DNA of 64,000 nucleotides from positions 186,001 through 250,000 of the forward strand of contig NZ_JAMLIW010000001.1 in assembly GCF_023953935.1 (NCBI RefSeq), written 5' to 3'. Under the pieces are notes generated by a model that was given only the letters and a program-made list of their open reading frames with translations, did not search any database and was not told the origin of the DNA. Each line of letters begins with the position of its first letter. The first letter of the stretch is position 1. The translations under genes were made by a program, and so were the position numbers. This stretch comes from Thermomonas sp. (GTDB lineage Bacteria > Pseudomonadota > Gammaproteobacteria > Xanthomonadales > Xanthomonadaceae). Of the stretch, positions 45,177-56,895 are shown in pieces.

Positions 45177-46706
45177 TCACGGCAGTTTGGTTGCGGCCAG
45201 CTGGTCCACGAGCTGGGAAATGCTCGGCCCCATCAGGTCGGTCAGCGGCTGCGGCCAGACGCCCAGGATCAGGGTGCCCAACGCGAACACGCCCAGCACG
45301 ATCCACTCGCGCATGTTGATGTCCTTCATCGTCAGCACCGGCGCATTCGTCACGTCGCCCCAGATGATCCGCTTGGTCAGCCACAGCGAGTAGCCGGCGC
45401 CGATGATCAGGGTCAGCGCCGCGCTCAGGCCGATCAGCGGATGCGCCTGGAAGCTGGCCAGGATCACCACGAATTCGCCGACGAAGCCGCTGGTGCCCGG
45501 CAGGCCGCAGTTGGCCATCGCGAACAGCACCCAGAACAGCGCGAACCACGGCATCACCCGCGCCACGCCGCCGTAATCCTTGATCTGGCGGGTGTGCAGG
45601 CGGTCGTAGAGCACGCCGACGCAGGAGAACATCGCGCCGGAGATGAAGCCGTGGCTGATCATCTGCACCATCGCGCCCTGCAGGCCGAATTCGGCGGTGT
45701 CGTTGGCGCCGGCCACGCGCACCAGCTGGAACGCGATGAAGGTGCCGAGAATGACGAAGCCCATGTGCGCGACCGAAGAATAGGCCACCAGCTTCTTCAT
45801 GTCGGCCTGTACCAGCGCGACCATGCCGACGTAGACGATCGCGATCAGGCTGAAGGCGATCATCAGCCAAGCCCACTCCTGCCCCGCGTCGGGGACGACC
45901 GGCAGGGTGAAGCGCAGGAAGCCGTAGCCGCCGATCTTCAGCATGATCGCCGCCAGCACCACCGAACCGCCGGTGGGCGCCTCGACGTGGGCGTCGGGCA
46001 GCCAGGTGTGGACCGGGAACATCGGCACCTTGATCGCGAACGCGCCGAAGAAGGCGAAGAACAGCCAGGTCTGTTCGGTCATGCTCAGCGGCATCGCGGC
46101 CAGGTCGGCGATCTGCCAGCTGCCGCCCTTCATGTACAGATAGATCAGCCCGACCAGCATGAACACCGAGCCGAGGAAGGTGTACAGGAAGAACTTGAGC
46201 GCGGCGTAGATCCGGCGCGGGCCGCCCCAGATGCCGATCACCAGGAACATCGGGATCAGCATCGCCTCGAAGAACACGTAGAACAGCATCGAATCGAGCG
46301 CGCAGAACACGCCGATCATCACGCCTTCGAGGAACATCAGGTTGGCGTAGTACTGGGCAACGCGCTTTTGCACCGAGCCCCAGGCACCGACCAGCACCAG
46401 CACGCCGACCAGGGTGGTCAGCCCGATCAACGGCACCGACAGGCCATCGACGCCGAGGTGGTACTGGATGTTGTAGGCGGGGATCCACTCGTGCAGCTCG
46501 ACGAACTGCATTTGCGCCGTGCTCTGGTCGAAGCCGGTGAACAGCGGCACGGTCAGCACCAGAGTGATCAGCGCGAAAATCAGCGAGGTCCAGCGCGCCG
46601 CATCCGGGCGGCGGTCGCCGACGATGAGCGAGAGCACGCCGCCGAGGATCGGCAACCAGATCAGCAGACTAAGCAGGGGCCATTGGGTCACGCTTGCGGT
46701 ATCCAT
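45177..46706 (-). CDS. nuoM: NADH-quinone oxidoreductase subunit M
   Basis: A 509-residue antiporter-like subunit of complex I. Conserved landmarks: GVDGLSVPLIGLTT, the channel Glu/Lys region with FEAMLIPMFLVIG, HTWLPDAHVEAPTGGSVVLA, and KKLVAYSSVAHMGFV. About 14 helices. Eighteen bases after nuoL. Confidence 0.97.
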   Translation of the reverse strand: MDTASVTQWPLLSLLIWLPILGGVLSLIVGDRRPDAARWTSLIFALITLVLTVPLFTGFDQSTAQMQFVELHEWIPAYNIQYHLGVDGLSVPLIGLTTLVGVLVLVGAWGSVQKRVAQYYANLMFLEGVMIGVFCALDSMLFYVFFEAMLIPMFLVIGIWGGPRRIYAALKFFLYTFLGSVFMLVGLIYLYMKGGSWQIADLAAMPLSMTEQTWLFFAFFGAFAIKVPMFPVHTWLPDAHVEAPTGGSVVLAAIMLKIGGYGFLRFTLPVVPDAGQEWAWLMIAFSLIAIVYVGMVALVQADMKKLVAYSSVAHMGFVILGTFIAFQLVRVAGANDTAEFGLQGAMVQMISHGFISGAMFSCVGVLYDRLHTRQIKDYGGVARVMPWFALFWVLFAMANCGLPGTSGFVGEFVVILASFQAHPLIGLSAALTLIIGAGYSLWLTKRIIWGDVTNAPVLTMKDINMREWIVLGVFALGTLILGVWPQPLTDLMGPSISQLVDQLAATKLP

Positions 46707-46724
46707 CGAGTGTCGGTTGCCGGC

Positions 46725-48785
46725 TTACGCCCAGAATTGGTGGATCATGGCCAACAGCACGACCAAGCCAATGATCATCGCGAAGGCATAGTGGTAGAGG
46801 TAGCCCGATTGCAGCTTGCGGGAAATCGCGGCCACCACGCCGATCAGGTTGGCGCTGCCGTTGACGAACAGGCCATCGACGACGCGGCTGTCGGCAAGAT
46901 TCGAAGCCTTGCCCAGCTGCACGCTGCCGCCGGCCAGGCCGCCGATCCACAGGTCATCCATGTAGAACTTGCGCTGCAGCACGCGGATCGGCAGCGCCAG
47001 CGCCCGCGCCGCGCCCGCGCGCAGTTCCGGCTTGATGATGTAGAGCAAGGTCGCGGTGGCAAATCCAAGGAAGGCCAGAATGAACGGCAGCGTGGTGAAG
47101 CCGTGCAGCGCGAAAGCGATCGGGCCGTGGAACTCCTCGGCGACCTTGGCGACCATGTCGTTTTGCTGCAGCACGTGGATCGCGCCTTCGAAGAACGGCG
47201 TCTGCCGGGCGTGGCCCATCACGTCGGTGCCGAACAGCATCGGCCCTGCGGTGAAGAAGCCCACCCCGACCGAGGCGATCGCCAGCAGCACCAGCGGCAG
47301 CGTGACGACCCACGGCGATTCGTGCGGTTCATGCGCGCCGTGGTGGCCGTGATCGTCCCGCGCGTGGGCATCGTCATGACCGTGCTCGGCCGCAACCTTG
47401 CGGAAGCGCTCTTCGCCGAAGAAGGTCAGATACAGCAGGCGGAAGCTGTAGAAGCTGGTGACGAAGGTGCCCAGGATCACCGCCCACTTGCCGTACTGGG
47501 CGATCATGTCGCCCGGCCGCGCGGCGGCGTGCAGTTCGGTGGCGGTGATGATGGTGTCCTTGGAGTAGTAGCCGCTGAAGAACGGCATCGCCACCAGCGC
47601 CAGAGTGCCGACCAGGGTGGTCCAGAAGGTGATCGGCATGTACTTGCGCAACCCGCCCATCTTGCGCATGTCCTGCTCGTGGTGCATGCCGATGATCACG
47701 CTGCCGGCGGTGAGGAACAGCAGCGCCTTGAAGAAGGCGTGGGTCATCAGGTGATAGACCGCGGCCGAGTACGCCGACACGCCCAGCGCCACCGTCATGT
47801 AGCCCAGCTGCGACAGGGTGGAATACGCCACCACCCGCTTGATGTCGTTTTGCACCATGCCGATCAGACCGGTCCAGAACGCGGTGGTGGCACCGATGAA
47901 CAGGACGAACTCCAGCGCCATCGGCGACAGCTCGAACAGCGGCGACATCCGCGCCACCATGAAGATGCCGGCGGTCACCATGGTCGCCGCGTGGATCAGC
48001 GCCGAAATGGGGGTCGGGCCTTCCATCGAATCCGGCAGCCACACGTGCAGCGGCACCTGCGCGGATTTGCCCATCGCGCCGATGAACAAAAGAATGCAGA
48101 TGATGGTGGGCACCGACCAGGCGTGGCCGGGGAAGAACTCGAAGGTGTTGCCCGCCACCGATGGCGCGTTGGCGAACGCGGTGGCGTAGTCCAGGGTGCC
48201 GATCCAGTACAGCACGCCGGCGATGCCGAGGATGAAGCCGAAGTCGCCGACCCGGTTGACCAGGAACGCCTTGAGGTTGGCGAACACCGCGGTCGGCTTC
48301 TTGTACCAGAACCCGATCAGAAGGTAGGACACCAGGCCCACCGCCTCCCAGCCGAAGAACAGCTGCATGAAGTTGTTGCTCATGCACAGCATCAGCATCG
48401 AGAAGGTGAACAGCGAGATGTAGCTGAAGAAGCGGGTGTAGCCGTCGTCGTCGGCCATGTAGCCGATGGTGTAGATGTGCACCAGCAGCGAAACGAAGGT
48501 GACCACCACCATCATCATCGCGCTGAGCTTGTCGATCATGAAACCGACGTTGACCGAGATGCTGCCGGCCTGCAGCCAGCCGTACACGTTCTCGTTGAAT
48601 ACCGGCGCGCCCTGCATCAGCTGCCAGAGCACGTGGCACGACAGCGCGCAGCTGCCGGCCACGCCGAGGATGGTGACGGTGTGTGCCCCCGCGCGCCCGA
48701 CGAAGCGGCCGAGCAGGCCCGCGATCAGCGAGCCCAGCAGCGGCAGCAGGACGATCAGGACGAGCTGGGTTTGGGAAATGGCCAT
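46725..48785 (-). CDS. nuoL: NADH-quinone oxidoreductase subunit L
   Basis: A 686-residue antiporter-like subunit of complex I, the largest of the three, with the lateral C-terminal helix expected. Landmarks: GWEAVGLVSYLLIGFW, HVWLPDSMEGPTPISALIH, KRVVAYSTLSQLGYM. A His-rich cytosolic loop (HGHDDAHARDDHGHHGAHEPH) near residue 470 is notable. A 117-base gap to nuoK is the longest break in the operon; no promoter is evident. Confidence 0.97.
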   Translation of the reverse strand: MAISQTQLVLIVLLPLLGSLIAGLLGRFVGRAGAHTVTILGVAGSCALSCHVLWQLMQGAPVFNENVYGWLQAGSISVNVGFMIDKLSAMMMVVVTFVSLLVHIYTIGYMADDDGYTRFFSYISLFTFSMLMLCMSNNFMQLFFGWEAVGLVSYLLIGFWYKKPTAVFANLKAFLVNRVGDFGFILGIAGVLYWIGTLDYATAFANAPSVAGNTFEFFPGHAWSVPTIICILLFIGAMGKSAQVPLHVWLPDSMEGPTPISALIHAATMVTAGIFMVARMSPLFELSPMALEFVLFIGATTAFWTGLIGMVQNDIKRVVAYSTLSQLGYMTVALGVSAYSAAVYHLMTHAFFKALLFLTAGSVIIGMHHEQDMRKMGGLRKYMPITFWTTLVGTLALVAMPFFSGYYSKDTIITATELHAAARPGDMIAQYGKWAVILGTFVTSFYSFRLLYLTFFGEERFRKVAAEHGHDDAHARDDHGHHGAHEPHESPWVVTLPLVLLAIASVGVGFFTAGPMLFGTDVMGHARQTPFFEGAIHVLQQNDMVAKVAEEFHGPIAFALHGFTTLPFILAFLGFATATLLYIIKPELRAGAARALALPIRVLQRKFYMDDLWIGGLAGGSVQLGKASNLADSRVVDGLFVNGSANLIGVVAAISRKLQSGYLYHYAFAMIIGLVVLLAMIHQFWA

Positions 48786-48902
48786 GGAATCGTCTTGTCT
48801 GGTCTTGCGTTGCCCAATCGCGGCGAATCTTGAACACCCGCCGTGCCGGCCGTGCCGGCGCTCGAATCCCGCATCGACCAGGGCCGACGCGGGCGCTTGA
48901 AC

Positions 48903-49226
48903 TCACCCCTTCAAGGTGTCGATGTCGGCAACGTCAATGCTGCGTCGGTTGCGGAACAAGGTCACCAGAATCGCCAGACCGATGGCCGCCTCAGCGGCCG
49001 CCACGGTCAGGATGAAGAATACGAACACCTGCCCCGACGCGTCGCCGAGCGCGCGTGCGAAGGCCACGAAATTGACGTTCACCGACAGCAGGATCAGCTC
49101 CAGCGAAATCAGCAGCATGATCACGTTCTTGCGGTTCAGGAACAGCCCGGCCACGCTGATGCAGAACAGCACCGCGCCCAGCGCGAGGTAGTGACCCAGC
49201 GACAGCCCCGTCAGCAGCGCATTCAT
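48903..49226 (-). CDS. nuoK: NADH-quinone oxidoreductase subunit K
   Basis: A 107-residue membrane subunit with three helices: [40 protein letters not shown] with the conserved channel Glu, and [16 protein letters not shown]. The last helix Glu pair is the family hallmark. Overlaps nuoJ by four bases. Confidence 0.97.
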   Translation of the reverse strand: MNALLTGLSLGHYLALGAVLFCISVAGLFLNRKNVIMLLISLELILLSVNVNFVAFARALGDASGQVFVFFILTVAAAEAAIGLAILVTLFRNRRSIDVADIDTLKG

Positions 49227-49870
49227 GGCTTGACCTCCTCAGCGGCGGCGGGTGCCGGCGCGGCCGGCCGCACCGCCGGCATCTTCACCATGCGCAGGCG
49301 CCCTTCCGGACGCGCGCGCACCTGCTCGGACGGGTTCTGGTGGCGAGTGCCTTCGCGCCGGCGCAGGGTCAGCATCACCGCGGCCACCACCGCCACGGTC
49401 AGGATCACCGCGGCCACCTCGAACGGCAGCAGGAAATTCGTGAACAGCGTGCTGGCCAGCCACTGGGTATTTGACAGACCGGCGGCAGCGGCAGGGTCGG
49501 CCGGCAGCGGCGTTTGCATGGCCCCGTGCACGCCAACCAGCACCAGCATCTGCGCCAGCATCACCGCGGCCACGATCAGGCCCACCGGCAAATAGCGCAC
49601 GAAGCCCTCGCGCAGCGGCACCCGCTCCATGTCCAGCATCATCACCACGAACAGGAACAGCACCATTACCGCGCCGACGTAGACCAGCACCAGCATCAGG
49701 CCGAGGAACTCGGCGTTGCCGACGATCCAGGTACAGGCCACCGAGAAGAACGTCAACACCAGCCACAGCACCGCGTGGACGGTGTTGCGGGCACTGATCG
49801 CGGCCAGCGCGGCGATGGTCGCCACCGCCGCCGAGCACAGGAAGGAAAGGGTTGGGTAATCGAAGTCCAT
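49223..49870 (-). CDS. nuoJ: NADH-quinone oxidoreductase subunit J
   Basis: A 215-residue membrane subunit with five helices; the key third helix with [20 protein letters not shown] contains the pi-bulge Tyr and Gly typical of NuoJ. The C-terminal tail past residue 170 is polar and Ala/Pro-rich. Eleven bases after nuoI. Confidence 0.96.
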   Translation of the reverse strand: MDFDYPTLSFLCSAAVATIAALAAISARNTVHAVLWLVLTFFSVACTWIVGNAEFLGLMLVLVYVGAVMVLFLFVVMMLDMERVPLREGFVRYLPVGLIVAAVMLAQMLVLVGVHGAMQTPLPADPAAAAGLSNTQWLASTLFTNFLLPFEVAAVILTVAVVAAVMLTLRRREGTRHQNPSEQVRARPEGRLRMVKMPAVRPAAPAPAAAEEVKP

Positions 49871-49881
49871 GCGTGCCTGCT

Positions 49882-50373
49882 TCAGCGGTACGGGGCGTCG
49901 GCGCCGCGGCGTTCGGCGATTTCGGCTTCAAGCCGATCCCCAATCGCCAGCAGCTTGGGCTTGGTCAGGATGTTTTCGCCGCGCTGTTCAAAGTGGTATT
50001 CGTGGATATGGGTTTCCACGATCGAATCGGTGGGGCACGATTCTTCGCAGAAGCCGCAGAAAATGCACTTGAACAGGTCGATCTCGTAGCGGGTGGTGCG
50101 GCGGGTGCCGTCGTCTTCGCGCGGGCCGGCCTCGATGGTGATCGCCAGCGCCGGGCATACCGCCTCGCACAGCTTGCAGGCGATGCAGCGTTCCTCGCCG
50201 TTGGCGTAGCGGCGCAACGCATGGATGCCGCGGAACCGCGGCGACATCGGGGTCTTTTCCATCGGGTACATCAGCGTGTACTTGGGACGGAACAGATACT
50301 TCAGGGTCAGCCACAGGCCGGAAAGCATTTCCAGCAGCAGCAGGCTCCTGACGTAGGAAACGACCTTGCTCAC
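49882..50373 (-). CDS. nuoI: NADH-quinone oxidoreductase subunit I
   Basis: A 163-residue 8Fe-ferredoxin-type subunit with two 4Fe-4S motifs: [12 protein letters not shown] and [15 protein letters not shown] at 50371-50373 is chosen as start because a GGGAGGTGA site precedes it and it gives the family start ([14 protein letters not shown]); a longer in-frame reading has no such support. Four bases separate it from nuoH. Confidence 0.95.
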   Translation of the reverse strand: MSKVVSYVRSLLLLEMLSGLWLTLKYLFRPKYTLMYPMEKTPMSPRFRGIHALRRYANGEERCIACKLCEAVCPALAITIEAGPREDDGTRRTTRYEIDLFKCIFCGFCEESCPTDSIVETHIHEYHFEQRGENILTKPKLLAIGDRLEAEIAERRGADAPYR

Positions 50374-50377
50374 GCCC

Positions 50378-51481
50378 TCACCTCCCCGCCTCAAGGATCC
50401 CGAAATACACCAGCAGCGCGGTGACAAAGATCCACGCGATGGTGATCGGGATGAACACCTTCCAGCCCAGCCGCATGATCTGGTCATAGCGGTAGCGCGG
50501 GAACGCGGCGCGGAACCAGATGAAGCAGCTGGCGAAGAAGAACATCTTGGCCATCAGCCACCACCAGCCGTCGCCGAGCACGGTGGCAAGCACCGGCACG
50601 TCCGGGATCCACGCCGCCGGGATCGGCGACAGCCAGCCGCCGAGGAAGAAGATCGGGGTCAGGATGCTGACCAGGATCATGTTGGCGTATTCGGCAAGGA
50701 AGAACAGCGCGAACTGCGAGCCGGAGTATTCGACCATGTGGCCGGCAACGATTTCCGACTCGCCTTCCACCACGTCGAACGGCAGTCGGTTGGTCTCGGC
50801 CACACCGGAAACGAAGTAGATGACGAACAGCGGCGCCAGCGGAATCCAGAACCATTCGGTGAATCCGCCGTTGCCCGACTGCGCCATCACGATCTCGCTC
50901 AGGTTCAACGTGCCGGCGGCCACCAGCACGCCGACCAGGGCGAAGCCGGCGGCGACCTCGTAGCTGATCATCTGCGCCGAGGCGCGCATCGCGCCGAGGA
51001 AGGCGTACTTCGAGTTGCTGGCCCAGCCGGCGATGATCACGCCGTAAATGCCCAGCGAAGTCATCACCAGCAGATAGAGCACGCCGGCATTGGCATTGGA
51101 GAGCACCACCTGCGCATCGAACGGCACCACCGCCCAGGCCGCGAAGGCCGGAACCAGCAGCAGCAGCGGCGCCAGCCGGAACAACACCGGATGCGCGACG
51201 GTCGGCTGCACCACTTCCTTGAACAGCAGCTTGAACACGTCGGCAAAGGCCTGGAACACGCCCCAGCCGACGTACATCGGGCCGTGACGGACGTGCATCC
51301 AGCCGATCAGCTTGCGCTCCCAGACCACGTAGAAGGCCACGGCCAGGATCACCGGCACCGCGATCACGAGGATCTTCAGCACGATCCACGCCAGCAGGCC
51401 GAGCGTGCCGAAGCCGAGCAGCGCATCGCGCAGCGGATCGATCGCGTAGGTCATCAGCGGATTGAAGGTCGCAGTCATCAT
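50378..51481 (-). CDS. nuoH: NADH-quinone oxidoreductase subunit H
   Basis: A 367-residue membrane subunit forming part of the quinone site, with eight helices and the conserved [18 protein letters not shown] and [18 protein letters not shown] stretches. Two adjacent ATG codons are possible starts; the stop of nuoG lies within ATGATGA. Confidence 0.97.
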   Translation of the reverse strand: MMTATFNPLMTYAIDPLRDALLGFGTLGLLAWIVLKILVIAVPVILAVAFYVVWERKLIGWMHVRHGPMYVGWGVFQAFADVFKLLFKEVVQPTVAHPVLFRLAPLLLLVPAFAAWAVVPFDAQVVLSNANAGVLYLLVMTSLGIYGVIIAGWASNSKYAFLGAMRASAQMISYEVAAGFALVGVLVAAGTLNLSEIVMAQSGNGGFTEWFWIPLAPLFVIYFVSGVAETNRLPFDVVEGESEIVAGHMVEYSGSQFALFFLAEYANMILVSILTPIFFLGGWLSPIPAAWIPDVPVLATVLGDGWWWLMAKMFFFASCFIWFRAAFPRYRYDQIMRLGWKVFIPITIAWIFVTALLVYFGILEAGR

Positions 51482-53694
51482 GGGCGGGCAAGGCTCACTG
51501 TGGCCGCGGCCGCAAGCGGCGCGGTGGCGTCATAACCGGATTCGATCCACACGCAGCCGCGGGCGACGCGACGGTCGTGCACGACCGGCAGCATGGCTCC
51601 GCCCAGCTTGCCCATCGCGTCGTGGACCACGCCGACCGCGGCCGCGTCGTCGGGATGCACGCTGGCGCGCGGACCCTTGGTCAGCGGGTGCGATTGCAGC
51701 GCCGCGCAGCGGCGGATCACCGCGTCGCTGCGGTAGATGGCGCGAGTGACAGCCACCTCCAGCCCGCTGCCCACCTGCGGCGCACTGCCGCGGGACGGCT
51801 GGACGGGTTTGGCGGCCAGACTGGCGCGCAGTTCGTCGAGCGTGGTGAATTCGAACCCCGGCAACTTCAGGTCGCCGCCCAGTGCGCGCAGCACGCGCCA
51901 GCCGGAATGGGCCGCGCCCTGCAGCTTGCCGGCCGGCAGCGCCTGCTGTTCGATGCCGTCGAGGTTGGTCAGGCTGGCCTCGATTTCCGGGAATGCACCG
52001 ATCGGCAGCAGCACGTCGGCCACCGCCTTGAGCGATTCGCTGGCGTAGGCATTGAGCGCGATCACCTGCGCCCCAGCCAAGGCTTCCATCGCGACGACCG
52101 GATCGACGCAATCCAGCGCCGGCTCGATGCCGTGCAACACATAGGTGGCACGGCGGTCCTTGAGCATGGCGCGGGCGTCGCGCCCGCTCGGCAGCACGCC
52201 CAGTCGGCTCAGCCCAACGGCATTGGCGCCCTGCGGAATGCGGCACAGGCTGGCGCCGGTGCGCGCGGCAAACGCCGCCGCCGCGGCGCGGATGGCGGCG
52301 GCGTGCGGGCCGTTTTCCGCGATCTCGCCGACGATCACCGCCGCCTGTTGCGCATCACCAGGATCCAGTTCGGCCAGCGCCGACGCCAGCTTCGAAGGCG
52401 CCACGATCCGCTTGCCGGCGATGTCGAAGGTGAAATCGAAATCGACCGGATTGACCACGAATACCCTGGCCCCGGCCTTCCACGCCTTGCGCACGCGCTG
52501 GTGCAGCAGCGGCACCTCATGGCGCAGGTTGCTGCCGACGATGACGATGACATCGGCTTTCTCGATCCGTTCGACGGGCATGCCGAAGGGTTCGGCGACC
52601 GCGCCGTCGGACAGGTCGAGCTGGGTGATGCGGTGATCGAGATTGCCACAGCCCAGCCCCTCGGCCAGCCGCGCCAGCAGCGTGCCCTCCTCGTTGGTCG
52701 TGGCCGGATGCGCCAGCACGCCCAGCGCGTCGCCGCGGTGGTCCTGGAGGATCGACGCGGCCCGCGCCAGCGCTTCGTCCCAGGAGGCTTCGCGCAGGGT
52801 GTCGCCCTCGCGCACCATCGGCGCGATGGCACGGTCTTCGGAATACAGCCCGGCGCGCGCGTAGCGGTCGCGGTCGGACAGCCAGCACTCGTTCACGGCT
52901 TCGTTGTTGCGCGGCACGCAGCGCAGGATCTCGCCGCGCCGGGTGTGCAGGAACAGGTTGCTGCCGAGCGGGTCGTGATAGCCCAGCGATGGCCGCGCGA
53001 TCATTTCCCAGGGCCGCGCCTGGAAGCGGAACACCTTGTCGGTCAGCGCGCCGACCGGGCAGACGTCGATCACGTTGCCGGACAGCTCGGTGGTCAGCGG
53101 CTTGCCGTCGTAGGTGCCGATCTGCAGGTCTTCGCCACGGTACATGCCGCCCAGCTCGTAGGTGCCGGCGATCTCGGCGGTCACCCGGATGCAGCGGGTG
53201 CAATGGATGCAGCGGGTCATGTCGCTGGAGACCAGCGGCCCCAGATCCTCATCGGCCACCGAGCGCTTGCGCTCGACGAAGCGGTTGACCGAACGCCCGT
53301 AGCCCAGGGCCAGGTCCTGCAGCTCGCACTCGCCGCCCTGGTCGCAGACCGGGCAATCCAGCGGATGGTTGATCAGCAGGAATTCCATCACATTGCGCTG
53401 GGCCTGCATGGCCTTGGCGTTGTTGGTGAAGACCTTCATGCCGTCCATCACCGGCGTGGCGCAGGCCGGCAGCGGTTTGGGCGATGCCCGCCCGCCCACT
53501 TCGGTATCGACCATGCACATGCGGCAGTTGGCCGCAATCGGCAGCTTGGGGTGGTAGCAGAAGCGCGGGATCTGGATCCCGGCCTTGTCGGCGGCCTGGA
53601 TGATCATCGAACCCTTGGGCGCAGCCAGCTCGACGCCGTCGATGAAAACGGTGACCTGGTCGGGCGGCAGGTTCGGGTTGACGGGGTCGGCCAT
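51478..53694 (-). CDS. nuoG: NADH-quinone oxidoreductase subunit G
   Basis: A 738-residue iron-sulfur subunit. N-terminal 2Fe-2S part with [20 protein letters not shown] and then the His/Cys cluster site [18 protein letters not shown], followed by [17 protein letters not shown] for 4Fe-4S. The long C-terminal part is molybdopterin-oxidoreductase-like. The ATG at 53694 has a GGAGG site; a GTG three bases upstream is the alternative. Confidence 0.96.
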   Translation of the reverse strand: MADPVNPNLPPDQVTVFIDGVELAAPKGSMIIQAADKAGIQIPRFCYHPKLPIAANCRMCMVDTEVGGRASPKPLPACATPVMDGMKVFTNNAKAMQAQRNVMEFLLINHPLDCPVCDQGGECELQDLALGYGRSVNRFVERKRSVADEDLGPLVSSDMTRCIHCTRCIRVTAEIAGTYELGGMYRGEDLQIGTYDGKPLTTELSGNVIDVCPVGALTDKVFRFQARPWEMIARPSLGYHDPLGSNLFLHTRRGEILRCVPRNNEAVNECWLSDRDRYARAGLYSEDRAIAPMVREGDTLREASWDEALARAASILQDHRGDALGVLAHPATTNEEGTLLARLAEGLGCGNLDHRITQLDLSDGAVAEPFGMPVERIEKADVIVIVGSNLRHEVPLLHQRVRKAWKAGARVFVVNPVDFDFTFDIAGKRIVAPSKLASALAELDPGDAQQAAVIVGEIAENGPHAAAIRAAAAAFAARTGASLCRIPQGANAVGLSRLGVLPSGRDARAMLKDRRATYVLHGIEPALDCVDPVVAMEALAGAQVIALNAYASESLKAVADVLLPIGAFPEIEASLTNLDGIEQQALPAGKLQGAAHSGWRVLRALGGDLKLPGFEFTTLDELRASLAAKPVQPSRGSAPQVGSGLEVAVTRAIYRSDAVIRRCAALQSHPLTKGPRASVHPDDAAAVGVVHDAMGKLGGAMLPVVHDRRVARGCVWIESGYDATAPLAAAATVSLARP

Positions 53695-55061
53695 CACGCC
53701 CCTCCCTGTGCAGTCGTGACCAAGGTGCCGGCGCGCTCGTCGTCGACGTAGAAACGCTTGTTCACGATGGCGTATTCGAATTCATGCCAGTAGTGGCGCA
53801 GGAAACCCTGCACCGGCCACGCCGCGGCTTCACCGAAGGCGCAGATGGTGTGGCCTTCGATCTGGCCGGCGGCCGCGCGCAGCATCTTCAGATCGTCGAG
53901 GTTGGCCTGGAAGGCGGCGATGCGGTTGAGCATGCGGTTCATCCAGCCGGTGCCCTCGCGGCAGGGCGTGCACTGGCCGCAGCTCTCGTTCTTGTAGAAG
54001 CGGCTGATGCGCTGGCAGGCGCGCACCATGCAGGTGGTCTCGTCCATCACGATGACGGCGCCCGAGCCCAGGCCCGAGCCGGCGTTCTTGATGGCGTCGT
54101 AATCCATCGTCAGCCCCATCATCACCTCGCCCGGCAGCACCGGCATCGACGAGCCGCCGGGAATCACCGCCTTGATCTTGTGGCCATTGCGCACGCCGCC
54201 GCACAGCGCCAGCAGGTCCTTGAACGGGATGCCCATCTTCACTTCGTGATTGCCGGGATTGTTGACGTGGCCCGACACCGAGAAAATCTTGCAGCCGCCG
54301 CTGTTGGCAATCCCCTGGGCCATGAACCACTCGGGGCCGTTGCGGATGATCGCCGGCACCGAGGCATAGGTTTCGGTGTTGTTGATCGTGGTCGGCTTGC
54401 CGTACAGGCCGAAGTTGGCCGGGAACGGCGGCTTGTAGCGCGGCTGGCCCTTCTTGCCTTCCAGCGATTCCATCAGCGCGGTCTCTTCGCCGCAGATGTA
54501 GGCACCGGCGCCGAGCGCGTTGTGGATGTCGATGTCCACGCCCGAATCGAGGATGTTCTTGCCCAGCCAGCCGTGCTTGTAGGCCTCGGCCAGCGCTTCT
54601 TCGATGTGCTCGAACGGCTCCAGGTGGAACTCGCCGCGCATGTAGTTGTAGGCGACCTTGGTGTTGGTGGCATAGCAGGCGATCGCCAGGCCTTCGAGCA
54701 CCGAATGCGGGTTGTAGCGCAGGATGTCGCGGTCCTTGCAGGTGCCCGGTTCGGACTCGTCCGAATTGCACAGGATGTACTTCTCGCCATCGTGCTTGGG
54801 CATGAAGCTCCACTTCAGCCCGGTCGGGAAACCCGCGCCGCCGCGGCCGCGCAGGCCCGAGGCCTTGACCATCTCGATCACCTGCGCCGGCGGGATCTTC
54901 TCGGTCAGGATCTTGCGCAGCGCCTGGTAGCCGCCGGTCTTGAGGTAGTTCTCGTACGACCACGGGCGATCGAAATGCAGCGTGGTGTAGACCGCCTGGT
55001 GTTCCTTCGGCGCCGGGCCGACCGGGCCGGTGGCGTCCGAATAGTAGAGGTGTCCGATCAT
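53694..55061 (-). CDS. nuoF: NADH-quinone oxidoreductase subunit F
   Basis: A 455-residue NADH-binding subunit. NADH region [19 protein letters not shown]-binding region [11 protein letters not shown] and [19 protein letters not shown], and the 4Fe-4S site [15 protein letters not shown]. The ATG at 55059-55061 overlaps the TAA of nuoE by one base (TAATG). Confidence 0.97.
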   Translation of the reverse strand: MIGHLYYSDATGPVGPAPKEHQAVYTTLHFDRPWSYENYLKTGGYQALRKILTEKIPPAQVIEMVKASGLRGRGGAGFPTGLKWSFMPKHDGEKYILCNSDESEPGTCKDRDILRYNPHSVLEGLAIACYATNTKVAYNYMRGEFHLEPFEHIEEALAEAYKHGWLGKNILDSGVDIDIHNALGAGAYICGEETALMESLEGKKGQPRYKPPFPANFGLYGKPTTINNTETYASVPAIIRNGPEWFMAQGIANSGGCKIFSVSGHVNNPGNHEVKMGIPFKDLLALCGGVRNGHKIKAVIPGGSSMPVLPGEVMMGLTMDYDAIKNAGSGLGSGAVIVMDETTCMVRACQRISRFYKNESCGQCTPCREGTGWMNRMLNRIAAFQANLDDLKMLRAAAGQIEGHTICAFGEAAAWPVQGFLRHYWHEFEYAIVNKRFYVDDERAGTLVTTAQGGA

Positions 55062-55588
55062 TACTTCAGCCCGTCCAGCAGCTCGTCGACCTTCGCCGGC
55101 GTGAGCTTTTCGTGGTAGTGCCCGTTGACCACGGCCACCGGCGCACCGCAGCAGCCGGCCACGCATTCTTCCTCGCAGCGCAGATAGACGCGGCCGTCGG
55201 CCGTGGTTTCGCCCAGCTTCACGCCGAGCTTCTGCTCCGCGTGCGCGACCAGATCCTCGGCGCCGTTGAGCCAGCAGCTGATGTTGGTGCAGAACGAGAC
55301 GCTGTTGCGGCCCACCTGACGCAGCTCGAACATCGAATAGAAGGTCGCGACCTCATAGGCCCACACCGGCGGGATGCCGAGGTAGTTGGCCACCGCCGCG
55401 ATCAATTCATCGCTCAGCCAGCCGCCGTTCTGCTCCTGCGCCGCGTGCAAGCCCTGCAGCACCGCCGAACGCCGCTGGATGGCCGGGAACTTGGTCAACC
55501 AGTGGTCGATATGGCCACGCGTCGTCTCCGACAGCGCGACCATCGGATCGATGTTGCGGCAGGCTTCGAAATTGCCGGTTGCTTTCAT
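55061..55588 (-). CDS. nuoE: NADH-quinone oxidoreductase subunit E
   Basis: A 175-residue thioredoxin-like 2Fe-2S subunit: Cys pairs in FCTNISCWL and [12 protein letters not shown]. Start [12 protein letters not shown]; overlap with nuoD by four bases. Confidence 0.97.
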   Translation of the reverse strand: MKATGNFEACRNIDPMVALSETTRGHIDHWLTKFPAIQRRSAVLQGLHAAQEQNGGWLSDELIAAVANYLGIPPVWAYEVATFYSMFELRQVGRNSVSFCTNISCWLNGAEDLVAHAEQKLGVKLGETTADGRVYLRCEEECVAGCCGAPVAVVNGHYHEKLTPAKVDELLDGLK

Positions 55589-56895
55589 CGATCCACCTCA
55601 CCAAACACCAGGTCATACGTGCCGATCATCGCCACCACGTCCGAGAGCATGTGGCCCTTCACGATTTCGTCCATCGAGGACAGGTGGGCAAAACCCGGCG
55701 CGCGCAGGTGGACGCGGAACGGCTTGTTGGCGCCGTCGCTGACGAGGTAGCAGCCGAATTCGCCCTTGGGCGCTTCCACCGCCGCATAGGTCTCGCCGGC
55801 CGGCACGCAATAGCCTTCCGAGAACAGCTTGAAGTGGTGGATCAGCGCTTCCATGCTGTGCTTCATTTCGGTGCGACTGGGCGGCGCGACCTTGTAGTTG
55901 TTGACCATCACCGGACCGGGGTTGGCCTTCAGCCACTGCACGCACTGGGCGATGATGCGGTTGGACTGGCGCATCTCGGCCACCCGTACCAGATAGCGGT
56001 CATAGCAATCGCCGTTGACACCGACCGGGATGTCGAAATCGACCTCGGCGTACTTGGCGTAGGGCTGCTTCTTGCGCAGATCCCATTCGATGCCGGAGCC
56101 GCGCAGCATCGGGCCACTCATGCCCCAGGCCTTGGCCTGCTCCGGCGTCACCACGCCGATCCCGACCGTGCGCTGCTTCCAGATGCGATTTTCGGTCAAC
56201 AGGGTCTCGTATTCGTCGATGCGGTCCGGGAAGGTCTGGGTGAAACGCTCGATGTAGTCGAGCAGCGAACCCTCGCGGGCCTCGTTGAAACGCTTGAGGC
56301 TCCTGCCCTTGTGCCAGGGCGATTGCTTGTACTTGGGCATCTGCTCGGGCAGATCGCGGTAGACGCCGCCCGGGCGGTAGTAGGCCGCGTGCATGCGCGC
56401 GCCGGACACCGCCTCGTAGGTGTCCATCAGCTCTTCGCGTTCGCGGAAGGTGTACAGGAACACCGCCATCGCGCCCAGGTCCAGCCCGTTGCTGCCCAGC
56501 CACATCAGGTGGTTGAGGATGCGGGTGATTTCATCGAACAGGGTGCGCACCCACTGCCCGCGCTCGGGCACTTCGATCCCCATCAGGGTTTCGATGGCGC
56601 GCACGTAGGCGTGCTCGTTGCACATCATCGAGACGTAATCCAGCCGGTCCATGTACGGGATCGACTGGTTGAACGGCTTGGATTCGGCCAGCTTCTCGGT
56701 GCCACGGTGCAGCAGGCCGACGTGCGGGTCGGCGCGGCGCACGGTTTCGCCGTCCATTTCCAGGATCAGGCGCAGCACGCCGTGCGCGGCCGGGTGCTGG
56801 GGACCGAAGTTCAGCGTGTAGTTGCGGATTTCCTGATGCGCCTCGGCCGGATTGCTTGCGAACGGCTCGGGGCTGGGTTGCACGTGCGCGTTCAT
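55585..56895 (-). CDS. nuoD: NADH-quinone oxidoreductase subunit D
   Basis: A 436-residue subunit forming the quinone pocket with NuoB. Landmarks: [32 protein letters not shown] and the C-terminal [17 protein letters not shown]. Overlaps nuoC by four bases. Confidence 0.97.
   Translation of the reverse strand: MNAHVQPSPEPFASNPAEAHQEIRNYTLNFGPQHPAAHGVLRLILEMDGETVRRADPHVGLLHRGTEKLAESKPFNQSIPYMDRLDYVSMMCNEHAYVRAIETLMGIEVPERGQWVRTLFDEITRILNHLMWLGSNGLDLGAMAVFLYTFREREELMDTYEAVSGARMHAAYYRPGGVYRDLPEQMPKYKQSPWHKGRSLKRFNEAREGSLLDYIERFTQTFPDRIDEYETLLTENRIWKQRTVGIGVVTPEQAKAWGMSGPMLRGSGIEWDLRKKQPYAKYAEVDFDIPVGVNGDCYDRYLVRVAEMRQSNRIIAQCVQWLKANPGPVMVNNYKVAPPSRTEMKHSMEALIHHFKLFSEGYCVPAGETYAAVEAPKGEFGCYLVSDGANKPFRVHLRAPGFAHLSSMDEIVKGHMLSDVVAMIGTYDLVFGEVDR

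Noticed and set aside
45441..48833. Very long open frame (over 1100 codons) on the plus strand
   Set aside because: It is antisense to nuoM and nuoL, His/Gln/Arg-rich and unlike any protein; an artefact of high GC codon use.
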